Source: Lachnospiraceae bacterium (GTDB lineage: Bacteria > Bacillota > Clostridia > Lachnospirales > Lachnospiraceae). From it: DNA of 64,000 nucleotides. Each line of letters opens with the position of its first letter. The stretch's first letter is position 1. This document shows, piece by piece, positions 26,812 through 35,503 of this stretch. The notes beneath the pieces were generated by a model that saw nothing but the letters and a program-made list of their open reading frames with translations, searched no databases and was not told the DNA's origin. The stretch lies in contig JAGAJL010000010.1 in NCBI GenBank assembly GCA_017626095.1, positions 1-64,000 on the forward strand, given 5' to 3'. Both the position numbers and the translations under genes were made by a program.

Positions 26812-26957
26812 TTGAGACCAGTCAGTTGTTTTTGAATCGTCAGACGGATGTGGATGATTTGATGTTAAATACAGTCGGCGTTATCCTGGGCTTACTGTTG
26901 TATAAATTATTAAATCGGAAGAATAAGTATTTTATAAGAAAATTCAGAGTGGATTAG
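26808..26957 (+). pseudogene. VanZ-like C-terminal fragment
   Basis: Forty-nine codons whose first half (ETSQLFLNRQTDVDDLMLNT, followed by VGVILG) matches the end of VanZ-family membrane proteins. The front of the gene is absent. The ATGA overlap with the nitroreductase is a deletion scar rather than an operon sign. Confidence 0.65.
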
Positions 26958-26968
26958 GAAAATAACAC

Positions 26969-27186
26969 CCTTTTCGGGAAATATATATCTTTGCCGCTTC
27001 ATACTTCGGTTTCCGGCATTTCTAAGCGGCATGCTCACAAAGTATATATTAAATGCCCGGTTTCAAAACTCAGACTTCGTCTTCAGACAGTTGAAACCGG
27101 GCATTATTTTTGTTCGCTTATGCCGCAAGAAATGCCAAGAAACCTCGCCAAATTCCGCGGGTAAAGACATATATTTCCAGAAAAGG
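26969..27186. repeat. Palindromic repeat family, copy A
   Basis: About 218 bases. Outer arms CCTTTTC-GGAAATATAT pair with ATATATTTCC-GAAAAGG with few mismatches. The inner arms (TTTCTAAGCGGCAT with ATGCCGCAAGAAA) come next. The core stem ATGCCCGGTTTCAA pairs with TTGAAACCGGGCAT around a loop with a small CAGAC/GTCT hairpin. It lies between the VanZ fragment and the YdcF gene. Confidence 0.85.
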
Positions 27187-27209
27187 TAAAAAGTAGACTT
27201 TAAAGAAAA

Positions 27210-27809
27210 ATGAAAAGAATAGTTAGTTTTAGAAATGTAATAATAGTTTTAATTATATCATTCTGCATCTACATCATCTGCAATGTGATTTCTATTTGCA
27301 GATATAGTTCCGTCTATGAAAATGAATCCTGCGACGTGGCAATTGTTTTAGGAGCGGCAACAAGTGGTAGTGAGGTTTCTGAGGTATATAAACAAAGATT
27401 GAATCACGCAATGGAACTTTATCAGAATGGCTATGTAAAATATATTATTGTTACGGGCGGTAAGGGTAAAGGGAATCGTATTTCGGATGCGGCTATTGCC
27501 GGAGAGTACCTTGTATCAATGGGTATTCCCGATGAAGTTATTTTGGAAGAAGATACCTCTACAATCACGCAGGAAAATCTTGAAAATGCGAAAATCATAA
27601 TGGAAGAAAACGGGTATGAAACTGCGGCTATTGTGAGTGATCCCTTACACATGAAGAGGGCGATGTTGTTGGCAAAGGATTCCGGAATAGTTGCCATTTC
27701 ATCACCAACAAAGAGCAGCGCTTATAAAACTCTGAAAACAAAGATCCCGTTTGTTGCGAGAGAAGCTTTCTTTTATATAGGTTATAAATGGTATCGTATA
27801 TGGATCTAA
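27210..27809 (+). CDS. YdcF family (DUF218) protein
   Basis: A 199-residue protein with one N-terminal membrane helix (about 9-26) and an outer or cytoplasmic DUF218 domain. It has AIVLGAAT, an IVTGGKG motif and a VSDPLHMKRA motif, as in SanA and YdcF. The family is linked to envelope or vancomycin-related phenotypes. The exact reaction is unknown. Confidence 0.8.
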   Translation: MKRIVSFRNVIIVLIISFCIYIICNVISICRYSSVYENESCDVAIVLGAATSGSEVSEVYKQRLNHAMELYQNGYVKYIIVTGGKGKGNRISDAAIAGEYLVSMGIPDEVILEEDTSTITQENLENAKIIMEENGYETAAIVSDPLHMKRAMLLAKDSGIVAISSPTKSSAYKTLKTKIPFVAREAFFYIGYKWYRIWI

Positions 27810-27856
27810 AGGGTATTAATTGTTGAAAAATGTCACAATTTATGGTAAAGTAACGC

Positions 27857-27941
27857 TTGGTATAAGTCCACAATCGGGTGGACGTCTCTACCAACCACCG
27901 GAATGGTTGACTACCGTGATTTATCGGAGTCACCATTTTTT
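27857..27941 (+). promoter_or_regulatory. Purine riboswitch with overlapping terminator
   Basis: The aptamer runs 27857-27917. P1 TGGTA/TACC-, J1/2 TAA, P2 GTCCAC/GTGGAC, J2/3 GTCTCTAC, P3 CAACCA/TGGTTG and J3/1 AC agree with purine riboswitches. The C at 27911 predicts guanine rather than adenine binding. L2 ends in GG and L3 begins with CC as needed for the loop kiss; each loop is 6 rather than the usual 7 bases. A terminator stem, TGACTaCCG (27908-27916) with CGGAGTCA (27925-27932), then T6, overlaps P3 and P1. Confidence 0.85.
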
Positions 27942-27957
27942 AATGGAGGTATTTATT

Positions 27958-29319
27958 ATGTATGATGTATTAATTGTTGGAGCAGGTCCGGGAGGTATTT
28001 TTACCGCATACGAATTAATTGAGAGAAACCCTGATCTTAAGATTGTTGTGTTTGAAATGGGACACGCATTGGAACAAAGACATTGCCCGATTGACGGAGA
28101 GAAAATCAAATCATGTATACACTGTAAAAGCTGTTCCATTATGAGTGGATTTGGAGGAGCCGGTGCATTTTCAGATGGAAAATATAATATTACAAATGAT
28201 TTTGGTGGCACCCTATATGAGTATATTGGCAAAAAAACAGCTTTGGAACTTATGAAATATGTGGACCGGATTAATCTGGAATACGGTGGAGAGGGAACAA
28301 AACTATATTCAACTACGGGCAGCAGTATTAAGAAAAAATGTATGCAAAATGGCTTATACTTATTGGATGCCTCTGTCAGACATCTGGGTACTGATATCAA
28401 CTATATTGTGCTTAAAAATCTATATGAACATTTAAAGGACAAAGTGAACTTTTATTTTGATTGTACTGTAGAGAAAGTGGAGCATGAAAAGGGAATTTTC
28501 AGATTGCACACATCTAACGGTATTTTTGAGGGTACAAAATGTGTGATTTCTGCCGGACGAAGCGGAAGTAAGTGGATGGAACAGGTATGTCGGGATATGG
28601 ATATCAATACCCGATCCAATCGGGTTGATATTGGAGTGAGAGTGGAGTTGCCTTCCGAAATTTTTGCACATTTAACAGATGAATTGTATGAAAGTAAAAT
28701 CATATATCGGACGGAGAAATATGAAGACTTAGTCCGAACTTTTTGTATGAATCCAAAAGGGGTTGTGGTAAATGAAAACACAAACGGGATTGTTACTGTA
28801 AATGGACACAGTTATGAAGATGCAGCTCGTCAGACACAAAATACGAATTTCGCACTGTTGGTTGCAAAACATTTTTCTGAGCCGTTTAAGGATTCGAACG
28901 GATATGGTGAAAGTATTGCGCGGTTAAGCAATATGTTAGGAGGCGGCGTAATTGTTCAGCGTTTTGGCGACTTAGTCCGCGGGCATCGGAGTACGGAAAA
29001 GCGAATTGCAGAATCGTTTACGGTACCTACACTGAATGCGGCAGCAGGAGATTTGAGTCTTGTGCTACCGAAGCGCATTTTGGATGGGATCATCGAAATG
29101 ATTTATGCGCTGGACAAAGTGGCTCCCGGTACAGCGAATGATGATACTTTACTCTATGGAGTTGAAGTAAAGTTTTACAATATGGAAGTAGAGGTTGATC
29201 CAAATTTGATGACAAAGTATGATGGCTTGTATGTCATCGGTGATGGAAGCGGGATTACGCATTCTTTGTCACATGCCTCTGCAAGCGGAGTTTATGTAGC
29301 AAGAAACATTACAAAATGA
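27958..29319 (+). CDS. FAD-dependent oxidoreductase
   Basis: A 453-residue flavoprotein. GAGPGG (8-13) is the dinucleotide motif. C46PIDGEKIKSC follows, then CIHCKSC, a Cys group unusual for this fold that may bind a metal cluster. SGFGGAGAFSDGK follows. The C-terminal GLYVIGDGSG segment completes the FAD site. The start at 27958 has GGAGG 9 bases upstream. It is preceded by a purine riboswitch, so its product may concern purine metabolism or a purine-derived redox reaction. The substrate is not known. Confidence 0.85.
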   Translation: MYDVLIVGAGPGGIFTAYELIERNPDLKIVVFEMGHALEQRHCPIDGEKIKSCIHCKSCSIMSGFGGAGAFSDGKYNITNDFGGTLYEYIGKKTALELMKYVDRINLEYGGEGTKLYSTTGSSIKKKCMQNGLYLLDASVRHLGTDINYIVLKNLYEHLKDKVNFYFDCTVEKVEHEKGIFRLHTSNGIFEGTKCVISAGRSGSKWMEQVCRDMDINTRSNRVDIGVRVELPSEIFAHLTDELYESKIIYRTEKYEDLVRTFCMNPKGVVVNENTNGIVTVNGHSYEDAARQTQNTNFALLVAKHFSEPFKDSNGYGESIARLSNMLGGGVIVQRFGDLVRGHRSTEKRIAESFTVPTLNAAAGDLSLVLPKRILDGIIEMIYALDKVAPGTANDDTLLYGVEVKFYNMEVEVDPNLMTKYDGLYVIGDGSGITHSLSHASASGVYVARNITK

Positions 29320-29340
29320 TAGTTATTCAAGGACGTTTTT

Positions 29341-29367
29341 TTTGGGGACGGTTAATCCGTCCCCAAA
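29341..29367. repeat. Strong hairpin between convergent genes
   Basis: TTTGGGGACGG (29341-29351) pairs perfectly with CCGTCCCCAAA (29357-29367) around TTAAT. A T8 run lies 5' of it on the plus strand, so it is not a textbook terminator, but it separates two convergent genes. Confidence 0.6.
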
Positions 29368-29374
29368 TCAATAA

Positions 29375-29692
29375 TTACAAATCCGCTTTACCGGAACTAG
29401 AAGGAAGATTGCCAAGATTGTTGTTTTCCGTTCCGTCCGGAATGGATTTTAAATATTCCGTATCTTTTCGGTGTGCAACGCCGACACCCTTAATTTCGCC
29501 TTCTTTTGCGAGGGCAACACCCTCTTCTTTTGAGACGGTATTTCCGTCAGAAAGCTGATAGCCGGTAATTTTACCACTTTCTTTTACAAGTCCTACAATA
29601 TCCTTTGCATCGGATTTGGGTGTGGGGATATCATCTAATGTATTTTTTGCCAATGCGGCAGTAAAATCCTGATCTTTTTCCTGATTCTTCAT
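29375..29692 (-). CDS. DUF3892 family small protein
   Basis: A 105-residue protein whose C-terminal half fits DUF3892: ITGYQLSDGNTVSKEEGVALAKEGEIKGVGVA, then YLKSIPDG. The family is common in Firmicutes and of unknown function. AAAGGAG lies upstream of the ATG. It is convergent with the oxidoreductase gene. Confidence 0.8.
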   Translation of the reverse strand: MKNQEKDQDFTAALAKNTLDDIPTPKSDAKDIVGLVKESGKITGYQLSDGNTVSKEEGVALAKEGEIKGVGVAHRKDTEYLKSIPDGTENNNLGNLPSSSGKADL

Positions 29693-29812
29693 AAAAAACT
29701 CCTTTCATTTCAACAGTTTTTCTATTAGTATGACTGTCAATCTTTTGATTATTCTGGAAAAAAATGTAAAAACCGGGCTGTAATGGAGGCGTGTAAATTT
29801 TTACAAAAAATA

Positions 29813-29842
29813 ATGACAAACTCATTCATAAAAAGGTATAAT
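29813..29842 (+). promoter_or_regulatory. Promoter of the BMP-chemoreceptor operon
   Basis: ATGACA at 29813-29818, an 18-base spacer, and TATAAT at 29837-29842. Confidence 0.65.
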
Positions 29843-29902
29843 GTTACCAAAGTATGAAATATGTAAAAAATGTATATAAATGGTAAAAGAAAGGAAATGC
29901 AG

Positions 29903-31135
29903 ATGAAAAAGAAACTATTGGCACTCATGATGACCGTGTTAATGACGGTTTCACTGTCCGGCTGTGGCAATGATATTATTGTTGATGTGGTAACAAATGA
30001 TGATGTGGAGATGTCCGGGCAGGATATCACAAACGATACGAAGGAAACTCAGGAAGAAAAAGCCGAAGTTGCGGAAACGAATCCAGCAGGTCTTAAGACG
30101 ATCCCGATTGAAGATGTTAAAGTCGGAATTTTGTACATAGGCAGTGCTGCCGATACCTCAGGATATACTTATGCGCATGAACTGGGTATTCAGGGCATGG
30201 TATCCAATCTGGGTATGTCGGATGATCAGGTCATAAGGAAAGAAATGATTGACGACGGAGATAATGAAGCAGTCAAAAAAGCTTTGGATGAATGTATAGC
30301 CGAGGGTTGTAATATTATTTTTACAACCAGTTGGGGATATATGGATGAAACGGCAGAATACGCAGAAGAATATCCGGATATCTACTTTGCGCACGGAACC
30401 GGTTATCTGAGCAATGGAAAGAACTTTACCAATTACTTTGGGCGGATTTATCAGGCGAGATATCTGTCAGGAATTGTTGCCGGATTAAAAACAGAGAGCA
30501 ATCTGATTGGATATGTATCTGCCATGGGAAGTGATAACAGCGAATGCACCGGAGGTATTGATGCATTTGCGATGGGTGTGGAACTGGTCAATCCAAATGC
30601 AAAAGTTTTGGTAGCCGTGACTAACTCCTGGTTTTCACCTGATGATGAGCAAGCCGCTTCCGATGCATTAATCAGACAGGGATGTGATGTTTTGGCACAG
30701 CATGTCGATACAACAGCACCACAGACTTCATCAGAAAAGAACGGAACCTGGGCCATCGGATATAATTCAGATATGAGCAAGGAAACCCCGGATGCTACAC
30801 TTACTTCCGTTATCTGGAACTGGAGTGCGTACTATACTTCTTATGTGAACAGTATTGTTAATGCTACTTATGATGGATCTAATTACTACGGTGGTATGAG
30901 TGAAAGTCTGGTTGGACTGACAGCACTTTCCTCTCTGTGTGAAGATGAAACGCAGGAAAAAGTTACTGAAATGCAGCAAAAAATCCTATCCGGTGAGTTT
31001 GGTGTCTTTGATGGGGAAATCCTTACAAATGACGGAACAACGGTCGGAGAAAGCAAAAAGACGCTGGATGATGCAACAATTACAGGTGGAATTAACTGGT
31101 ATTATCACAATGTAGAAATTGTGGATTGGAAGTAG
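29903..31135 (+). CDS. BMP/PnrA-type substrate-binding lipoprotein
   Basis: A 410-residue secreted lipoprotein. The start at 29903 has AAGGA 7 bases upstream. A signal peptide ends at lipobox LSGC (Cys 21). An acidic linker (about 25-65) precedes a BMP-type periplasmic-binding fold ([49 protein letters not shown]). The family binds purine nucleosides or related ligands. It lacks the permease and ATPase genes that normally follow and is instead next to a chemoreceptor. Confidence 0.85.
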   Translation: MKKKLLALMMTVLMTVSLSGCGNDIIVDVVTNDDVEMSGQDITNDTKETQEEKAEVAETNPAGLKTIPIEDVKVGILYIGSAADTSGYTYAHELGIQGMVSNLGMSDDQVIRKEMIDDGDNEAVKKALDECIAEGCNIIFTTSWGYMDETAEYAEEYPDIYFAHGTGYLSNGKNFTNYFGRIYQARYLSGIVAGLKTESNLIGYVSAMGSDNSECTGGIDAFAMGVELVNPNAKVLVAVTNSWFSPDDEQAASDALIRQGCDVLAQHVDTTAPQTSSEKNGTWAIGYNSDMSKETPDATLTSVIWNWSAYYTSYVNSIVNATYDGSNYYGGMSESLVGLTALSSLCEDETQEKVTEMQQKILSGEFGVFDGEILTNDGTTVGESKKTLDDATITGGINWYYHNVEIVDWK

Positions 31136-31146
31136 GGGGAATTACA

Positions 31147-32862
31147 TTGAGCTTTTTTCGGAATTTAAAGTTACAATACAAGATGATCCTGTTGGCGGTA
31201 TTTCCGGTACTGGTTATGTGTATTGTGGCAATCTTAATCAGTAATACCGTTGTAAAAAATAAACTTTTGGAAGATGCAAAGCAGAAACTGAGAGCAACTT
31301 CCAATGCCGTGCTTGCTGCTTATGATCAAAATACCGGAGATTATTTTTTAAATTCGGCCGGAGATGTCTGGAAAGGAGCATATAATGTTTCGTTATCCAC
31401 ACCGTTTATTGATGATATTGCAAAAAAGACCGGCATGGAAGTAACCTTCTTTTATGGAGATGAAAGACTGGTTACCTCTCTTGTAGACGAATCCGGAGCC
31501 CGGATTACCGGTTCAAAAGCCGGAGAGTTTCTGGTGGAAAATGTTTTGAAAGATGGAAATGATGTCTTTACAAATCGCGTACTGGTAGAGGATGAATTCT
31601 ACTTCGGTTATTTTATCCCGGTACATCAGAACAACAGTGATGAAATAATTGGTATGATTTTTGCCGGAATGCCGACAAATGAAGTCTATGCAAGTCTGAA
31701 TTTGATTAACACGGTATTTTCGGTTGCAATTGTTATAATTTTATTACTGACCGTTTTTGGCTGTACCTTTGTTTCAAGAGAGATTGCAAAGAGTATTCAG
31801 AGTAGTATGGATGTGGTACAGCAGATTTCGGAAGGAAATCTGGATGTTAAAATTCAGAAAAAGATGCTGGAAAGAAAAGATGAAGTCGGTGAATTATCTT
31901 CCAATACGCAAAAGCTGGTAGACAGTCTTTCCAAGATGATTGGTTTGATTTCCAATAATACGATGACATTAAATGCTTCTTCGCAGGAGATGAATGCCGT
32001 TGCCGGACAGGCAAGCAATGCGATGGAAAATATTAACAGTGATCTTCGCAATGTGCTTACCGGTGCAGTAGAGCAGACCGGCAATGCACAGAATATCCGA
32101 CAGAATATTGATAATATCAACAGGCATCTGGAAAAGACACTTGGTGAGGTAGACAAGCTGGCGGATGAGACGCAGAGTATGCTTGATGCCAGAGACAGTG
32201 TGGATAAGTCTTTGGATCAGTTGGATCGCTCCAATCAGGATGTTTTGGCGGAAGTTGAAAATATTCAGAAACAGACAGAGCAGACCAACGAATCGGTGGA
32301 AAGGATTATGGCTGCCGTCACCTATATTTCGGATATTGCCGATCAGACAAACTTACTTTCTTTGAATGCTTCCATTGAAGCAGCAAGAGCCGGCGAGGCG
32401 GGACGCGGCTTTGCCGTGGTTGCGGAAGAAATCAGTAAGCTTGCCAATCAGAGTAATGAAGCATCCATAGAAATATCTCAAATCGTCCAGTTGCTAAGCA
32501 GTAATTCTTCATTGACCATGGAGATTATGAACAATGTTCAGAACGCCATCAATGAGCAAACGAAAAATGTATCGGATACGGCAGACATTTTCAAAGAAAT
32601 GCAGAATCATGTATCCCGTGTAGCTCTCGGTGTTGATTCCATCCGTGAGGCCACTACACATCTGGGTAGTGAAACGGATGAAATCGCTAGAGATATTAAG
32701 AATTTGAGCGATATTGCCCAAAGCAATGAGGATACGGTAAAGGGAACGATTTCTTTCAGTGATGAAGTATTAAATACCGTAAATACCGTGACAGACATGT
32801 CGGTTGAAGTCAGCACATCAGCAAATGACATGGCTGGCGTGGTATCACAGTTTCATATGTAG
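31147..32862 (+). CDS. Methyl-accepting chemotaxis protein
   Basis: A 571-residue chemoreceptor. A TTG start at 31147 with GGGGG 8 bases upstream is preferred over the TTG at 31126. Helix 1 (about 15-36) and helix 2 (about 188-210) bracket an sCache-like sensory domain, then a HAMP segment (about 211-265) and a signalling domain with [30 protein letters not shown]. It is 11 bases after the BMP lipoprotein gene, so the lipoprotein is a likely ligand-presenting partner. Confidence 0.9.
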   Translation: MSFFRNLKLQYKMILLAVFPVLVMCIVAILISNTVVKNKLLEDAKQKLRATSNAVLAAYDQNTGDYFLNSAGDVWKGAYNVSLSTPFIDDIAKKTGMEVTFFYGDERLVTSLVDESGARITGSKAGEFLVENVLKDGNDVFTNRVLVEDEFYFGYFIPVHQNNSDEIIGMIFAGMPTNEVYASLNLINTVFSVAIVIILLLTVFGCTFVSREIAKSIQSSMDVVQQISEGNLDVKIQKKMLERKDEVGELSSNTQKLVDSLSKMIGLISNNTMTLNASSQEMNAVAGQASNAMENINSDLRNVLTGAVEQTGNAQNIRQNIDNINRHLEKTLGEVDKLADETQSMLDARDSVDKSLDQLDRSNQDVLAEVENIQKQTEQTNESVERIMAAVTYISDIADQTNLLSLNASIEAARAGEAGRGFAVVAEEISKLANQSNEASIEISQIVQLLSSNSSLTMEIMNNVQNAINEQTKNVSDTADIFKEMQNHVSRVALGVDSIREATTHLGSETDEIARDIKNLSDIAQSNEDTVKGTISFSDEVLNTVNTVTDMSVEVSTSANDMAGVVSQFHM

Positions 32863-32914
32863 TTAATCTTTGTCTCCGATATCGCAATAATTTAAGAATA
32901 CTAACATAATTTTT

Positions 32915-32947
32915 ATTCCCGATGACAGATGTTGTCGGGAATATTTT
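32915..32947. terminator. Terminator after the chemoreceptor
   Basis: ATTCCCGA with TTGTCGGGAAT, then ATTTTATT. The A/T-rich ends could serve both strands. Confidence 0.65.
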
Positions 32948-33015
32948 ATTAAAAATGTATCTTACAACCCCAAAATGCATGTTACCTTGCCTTTTGTTGC
33001 GTGAAGTATTTTCTC

Positions 33016-33063
33016 ATCATATGATGATGTAAATGCACAAGTACAAGATGCGTTTGTACTTGT
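33016..33063. promoter_or_regulatory. Operator-like palindromes before the hydrolase remnant
   Basis: ATCATCATATGATGAT at 33016-33031 is a perfect 16-base palindrome. ACAAGTACAA/TTGTACTTGT at 33037-33063 is a perfect 10-base inverted repeat with a 7-base spacer. They probably controlled the gene now decayed downstream. Confidence 0.45.
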
Positions 33064-33090
33064 ACAAAACAAACGTAAACGGAGGAAAAC

Positions 33091-33510
33091 ATGAATTATT
33101 TATTATTATTTTTATTTATCGTCGCAGAAATTGCATTTGTGATTTGTACATTTTCAGAAAATGCTCAAAAAGCCATATGGTTTCGCAATCGCTTTTTGAT
33201 TAATGCACTGGAATTTGTGGCTTTTCTGATTTTCGCATTATTTCCGGAATTGATTTTGGATTTCGATTTAAAACACTTATTTTTGTTCTGGTCATCCGTA
33301 TCCTGATATCCGGTATTACTTATTTTTGTAAGCGAAGGGTAACAGGAGACAAGAAAAAAGCATATGCCATATTAAGTGCACTGTTATCCATTGTTTGTAT
33401 TGCTCTTAGTCTTATACCTTCTTTTATCTTTAAAGATTACCGTGGCAGAGAGACAACCGATAGCTATGAGGTGGCAAAGTTCCCTTTGGTAATTTGTAAA
33501 TATATGAGAT
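33091..33510 (+). pseudogene. N-terminal remnant of a membrane-attached alpha/beta hydrolase
   Basis: The frame starting at 33091 (GGAGG upstream) encodes two or three helices and ends at 33306 after a frameshift. In the next frame the sequence continues (LVIRILISGITYFCKRR, LSIVCIALSLIPSFIF, then FKDYRGRETTDSYEVAKF), which resembles the membrane front of acetylhydrolase-type enzymes. The catalytic domain is missing; the next promoter follows at once. Confidence 0.55.
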
Positions 33511-33518
33511 ATTTTCGC

Positions 33519-33547
33519 TTGACATGTTTTGCGCTCTTTGATAAGAT
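33519..33547 (+). promoter_or_regulatory. Promoter of the NiCo riboswitch transcript
   Basis: TTGACA at 33519-33524, a 17-base spacer, and TAAGAT at 33542-33547. Confidence 0.8.
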
Positions 33548-33579
33548 AGCAGAAACTCTTTGCACTGCAAGTTAAATAC

Positions 33580-33690
33580 AGTACAAACTGATCAGGCCAA
33601 AGCAGGATGCTTGGAGCCGGGTTACAATTGTAACAGTGGATGAATCGCCCATGGGACAGTAGATACAAGACTGCTCCTATGGGTTTTTTT
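33580..33690 (+). promoter_or_regulatory. NiCo (czcD) riboswitch
   Basis: AACTGATCAGGC, GAGCCGGG, AACAG and TGGGACAG occur in the order and spacing of the NiCo consensus. A terminator stem, CCCATGGGACAGT (33648-33660) with ACTGCTCCTATGGG (33670-33683) and then T7, overlaps the 3' part of the aptamer. Metal binding should therefore block termination and switch the exporter on, as described for this class. Confidence 0.9.
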
Positions 33691-33800
33691 ATACTTTGCC
33701 GAAGGTCTATTGGATGGTTAAAAATGCATGGGTATAGTGGAAGAGTAGAGGTATATCAGTAAAAATGTATCAGTAAAATGTTTTGGTGGAGGTAAGATGA

Positions 33801-34700
33801 ATGGAAAAAGAAAAGAAATATATTACGGCAGAACAATTTGAAAAAGAAGCGATAAGAGTATCGAATGTAAGTATCATCGGCAATGTGATATTATCACTTT
33901 TAAAACTATTTGCCGGTGTCGTCGCCAATTCATCGGCAATGGTGTCGGATGCCATACATTCGGCATCAGATGTTTTTTCGAGTATTGTAGTTATTATTGG
34001 TGTAAAGCTTTCTGCAAAGGATTCGGATGAAGAGCATCCCTACGGTCATGAAAGAATGGAGTCAGTAGCCGCAGTTGTGCTTTCTATTGTATTGGCAATT
34101 ACCGGTTTGTTTATCGGTCATGCTGCTATTGAAAAATTGACTTCAGGCGTGTATGAGGAGTTAAAAATGCCCGGTGTGCTGGCTGCTATGGCTGCCATTA
34201 TTTCGATTGTCTGCAAGGAGGCTATGTACTGGTATACAAGGCATTATGCAAAAATGTTTGATAGCGGAGCTTTGATGGCAGATGCCTGGCATCACAGAAG
34301 CGATGCATTATCCTCCATTGGTTCCTTAATCGGAATTGTCGGGGCAAGAATGGGCTATAAATGGCTGGATCCATTGGCCAGTTTGGTAATCTGCATCTTT
34401 ATATTAAAAGCAGCATTGGACATTTTCATGGATGCCATGAAAAAGATGGTAGATCATTCCTGCAGCAAAGAAGTCAGCGATGCTATAACGGAATGTGCAA
34501 AAAAACATCCGGATGCACTAGGCATTGCCGGAATTCAGACAAGGGAATTCGGTAATAAAATCTATGTGGATCTGGAAGTATTTGCAGACAGAAATATTTC
34601 TCTTAAAAAAAGCAATGAGATTGCGGAACAGATTCATGATTCTATAGAAAGTGAGTTCCCGAAAGTAAAACATATTGCGGTGGCAATGAAGCCGAAGTAA
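33801..34700 (+). CDS. Cation diffusion facilitator (Co/Ni/Zn exporter)
   Basis: A 299-residue CDF transporter with six helices. The metal-site motifs are SAMVSDAIHSASDVFSS (HxxxD on helix 2) and ALMADAWHHRSDALSS (helix 5). The cytoplasmic C-terminal domain (about 210-299) ends in KHIAVAMKPK. GGAGG lies upstream. The NiCo riboswitch before it indicates export of cobalt or nickel when these are in excess. Confidence 0.93.
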   Translation: MEKEKKYITAEQFEKEAIRVSNVSIIGNVILSLLKLFAGVVANSSAMVSDAIHSASDVFSSIVVIIGVKLSAKDSDEEHPYGHERMESVAAVVLSIVLAITGLFIGHAAIEKLTSGVYEELKMPGVLAAMAAIISIVCKEAMYWYTRHYAKMFDSGALMADAWHHRSDALSSIGSLIGIVGARMGYKWLDPLASLVICIFILKAALDIFMDAMKKMVDHSCSKEVSDAITECAKKHPDALGIAGIQTREFGNKIYVDLEVFADRNISLKKSNEIAEQIHDSIESEFPKVKHIAVAMKPK

Positions 34701-34750
34701 AATTAATTTAATTCATTTCTGAGAAAGGTGCAGTTTAACGTACAGACAGT

Positions 34751-34769
34751 ATACAAACGTTTGTATAAT
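34751..34769. promoter_or_regulatory. Palindromic operator over a -10 box
   Basis: ATACAAACGTTTGTAT (34751-34766) is a perfect 16-base palindrome overlapping TATAAT at 34764-34769. The -35 box is poor. It likely controls the EamA gene through an unlinked repressor. Confidence 0.6.
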
Positions 34770-34851
34770 TAAGTGCTACTTCACCGGAATAATAAAGGAA
34801 TTAAAAAAGAAAATGTACAAAAAGAAAAGGATAAAGAAAGGGCGAATACAC

Positions 34852-35265
34852 ATGTGGTTTATATTTGCTTTATTATCAGCGATTTTTGCCGCTCTGACAT
34901 CGATACTTGCGAAAGTCGGTATTGATGGAGTCAATTCCAATCTCGCGACGGCAGTCAGAACCGTTGTTGTTATCATTATGGCATGGGGAATGGTCTTTTT
35001 AACAAATGCTCAGGGCGGACTTGTAGAAATCAGTAAGAAAAGCTGGTTATTTTTGATTTTGTCAGGACTGGCAACGGGGGCTTCCTGGCTTTGTTACTAT
35101 AAGGCTTTGCAGATGGGAGAAGCATCCAAGGTTGTTCCGATTGATAAACTGAGTGTGGTTTTTACTTTGATTTTGGCGTTTGTTTTTTTACATGAGAAGT
35201 TTACACCAAAATCCCTGATTGGATGTATTCTGATTGCTGCGGGAACTTTAATTATGGTTCTTTAA
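34852..35265 (+). CDS. Half-size EamA/DMT transporter
   Basis: A 137-residue membrane protein with one EamA domain (about five helices) instead of the usual two, so it probably works as a dimer. The ATG at 34852 starts directly at helix 1 and has AAAGGG upstream; an earlier ATG at 34813 would add a Lys-rich tail. It is drug/metabolite transporter-like. The substrate is unknown. Confidence 0.85.
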   Translation: MWFIFALLSAIFAALTSILAKVGIDGVNSNLATAVRTVVVIIMAWGMVFLTNAQGGLVEISKKSWLFLILSGLATGASWLCYYKALQMGEASKVVPIDKLSVVFTLILAFVFLHEKFTPKSLIGCILIAAGTLIMVL

Positions 35266-35432
35266 GACACATACTGTATGAGAACGCGACCGTGGTAAAT
35301 TTAAGAATAACACAATTGTAAAAAGGATTATTTGATATTATAATAGATTGATAAGAAATAGATATGATTTCATCTTTCGATGATTGTGGAAATGACTAAA
35401 ATTCAGTCAGATATCATTGTATAATTAAGAAA

Positions 35433-35455
35433 GTGGCAAAATTTGGTTTTGCCAC
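35433..35455. repeat. Hairpin in the 5' region of the cyclase gene
   Basis: GTGGCAAAA/TTTTGCCAC, a perfect 9-base stem, about 50 bases before the diguanylate cyclase start. There is no clean T-tract. The 35266-35503 gap otherwise holds an AT-rich stretch with a TATAAT near 35420. Confidence 0.5.
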
Positions 35456-35503
35456 TCATATCTTAATTTGAAAACAGAAATGTGATTAAGGGATTCGCGA
35501 CAT

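Noticed and set aside
29341-29367. A standard intrinsic terminator
   Set aside because: The T-run lies on the 5' side of the stem on the plus strand and gives A on the minus strand.
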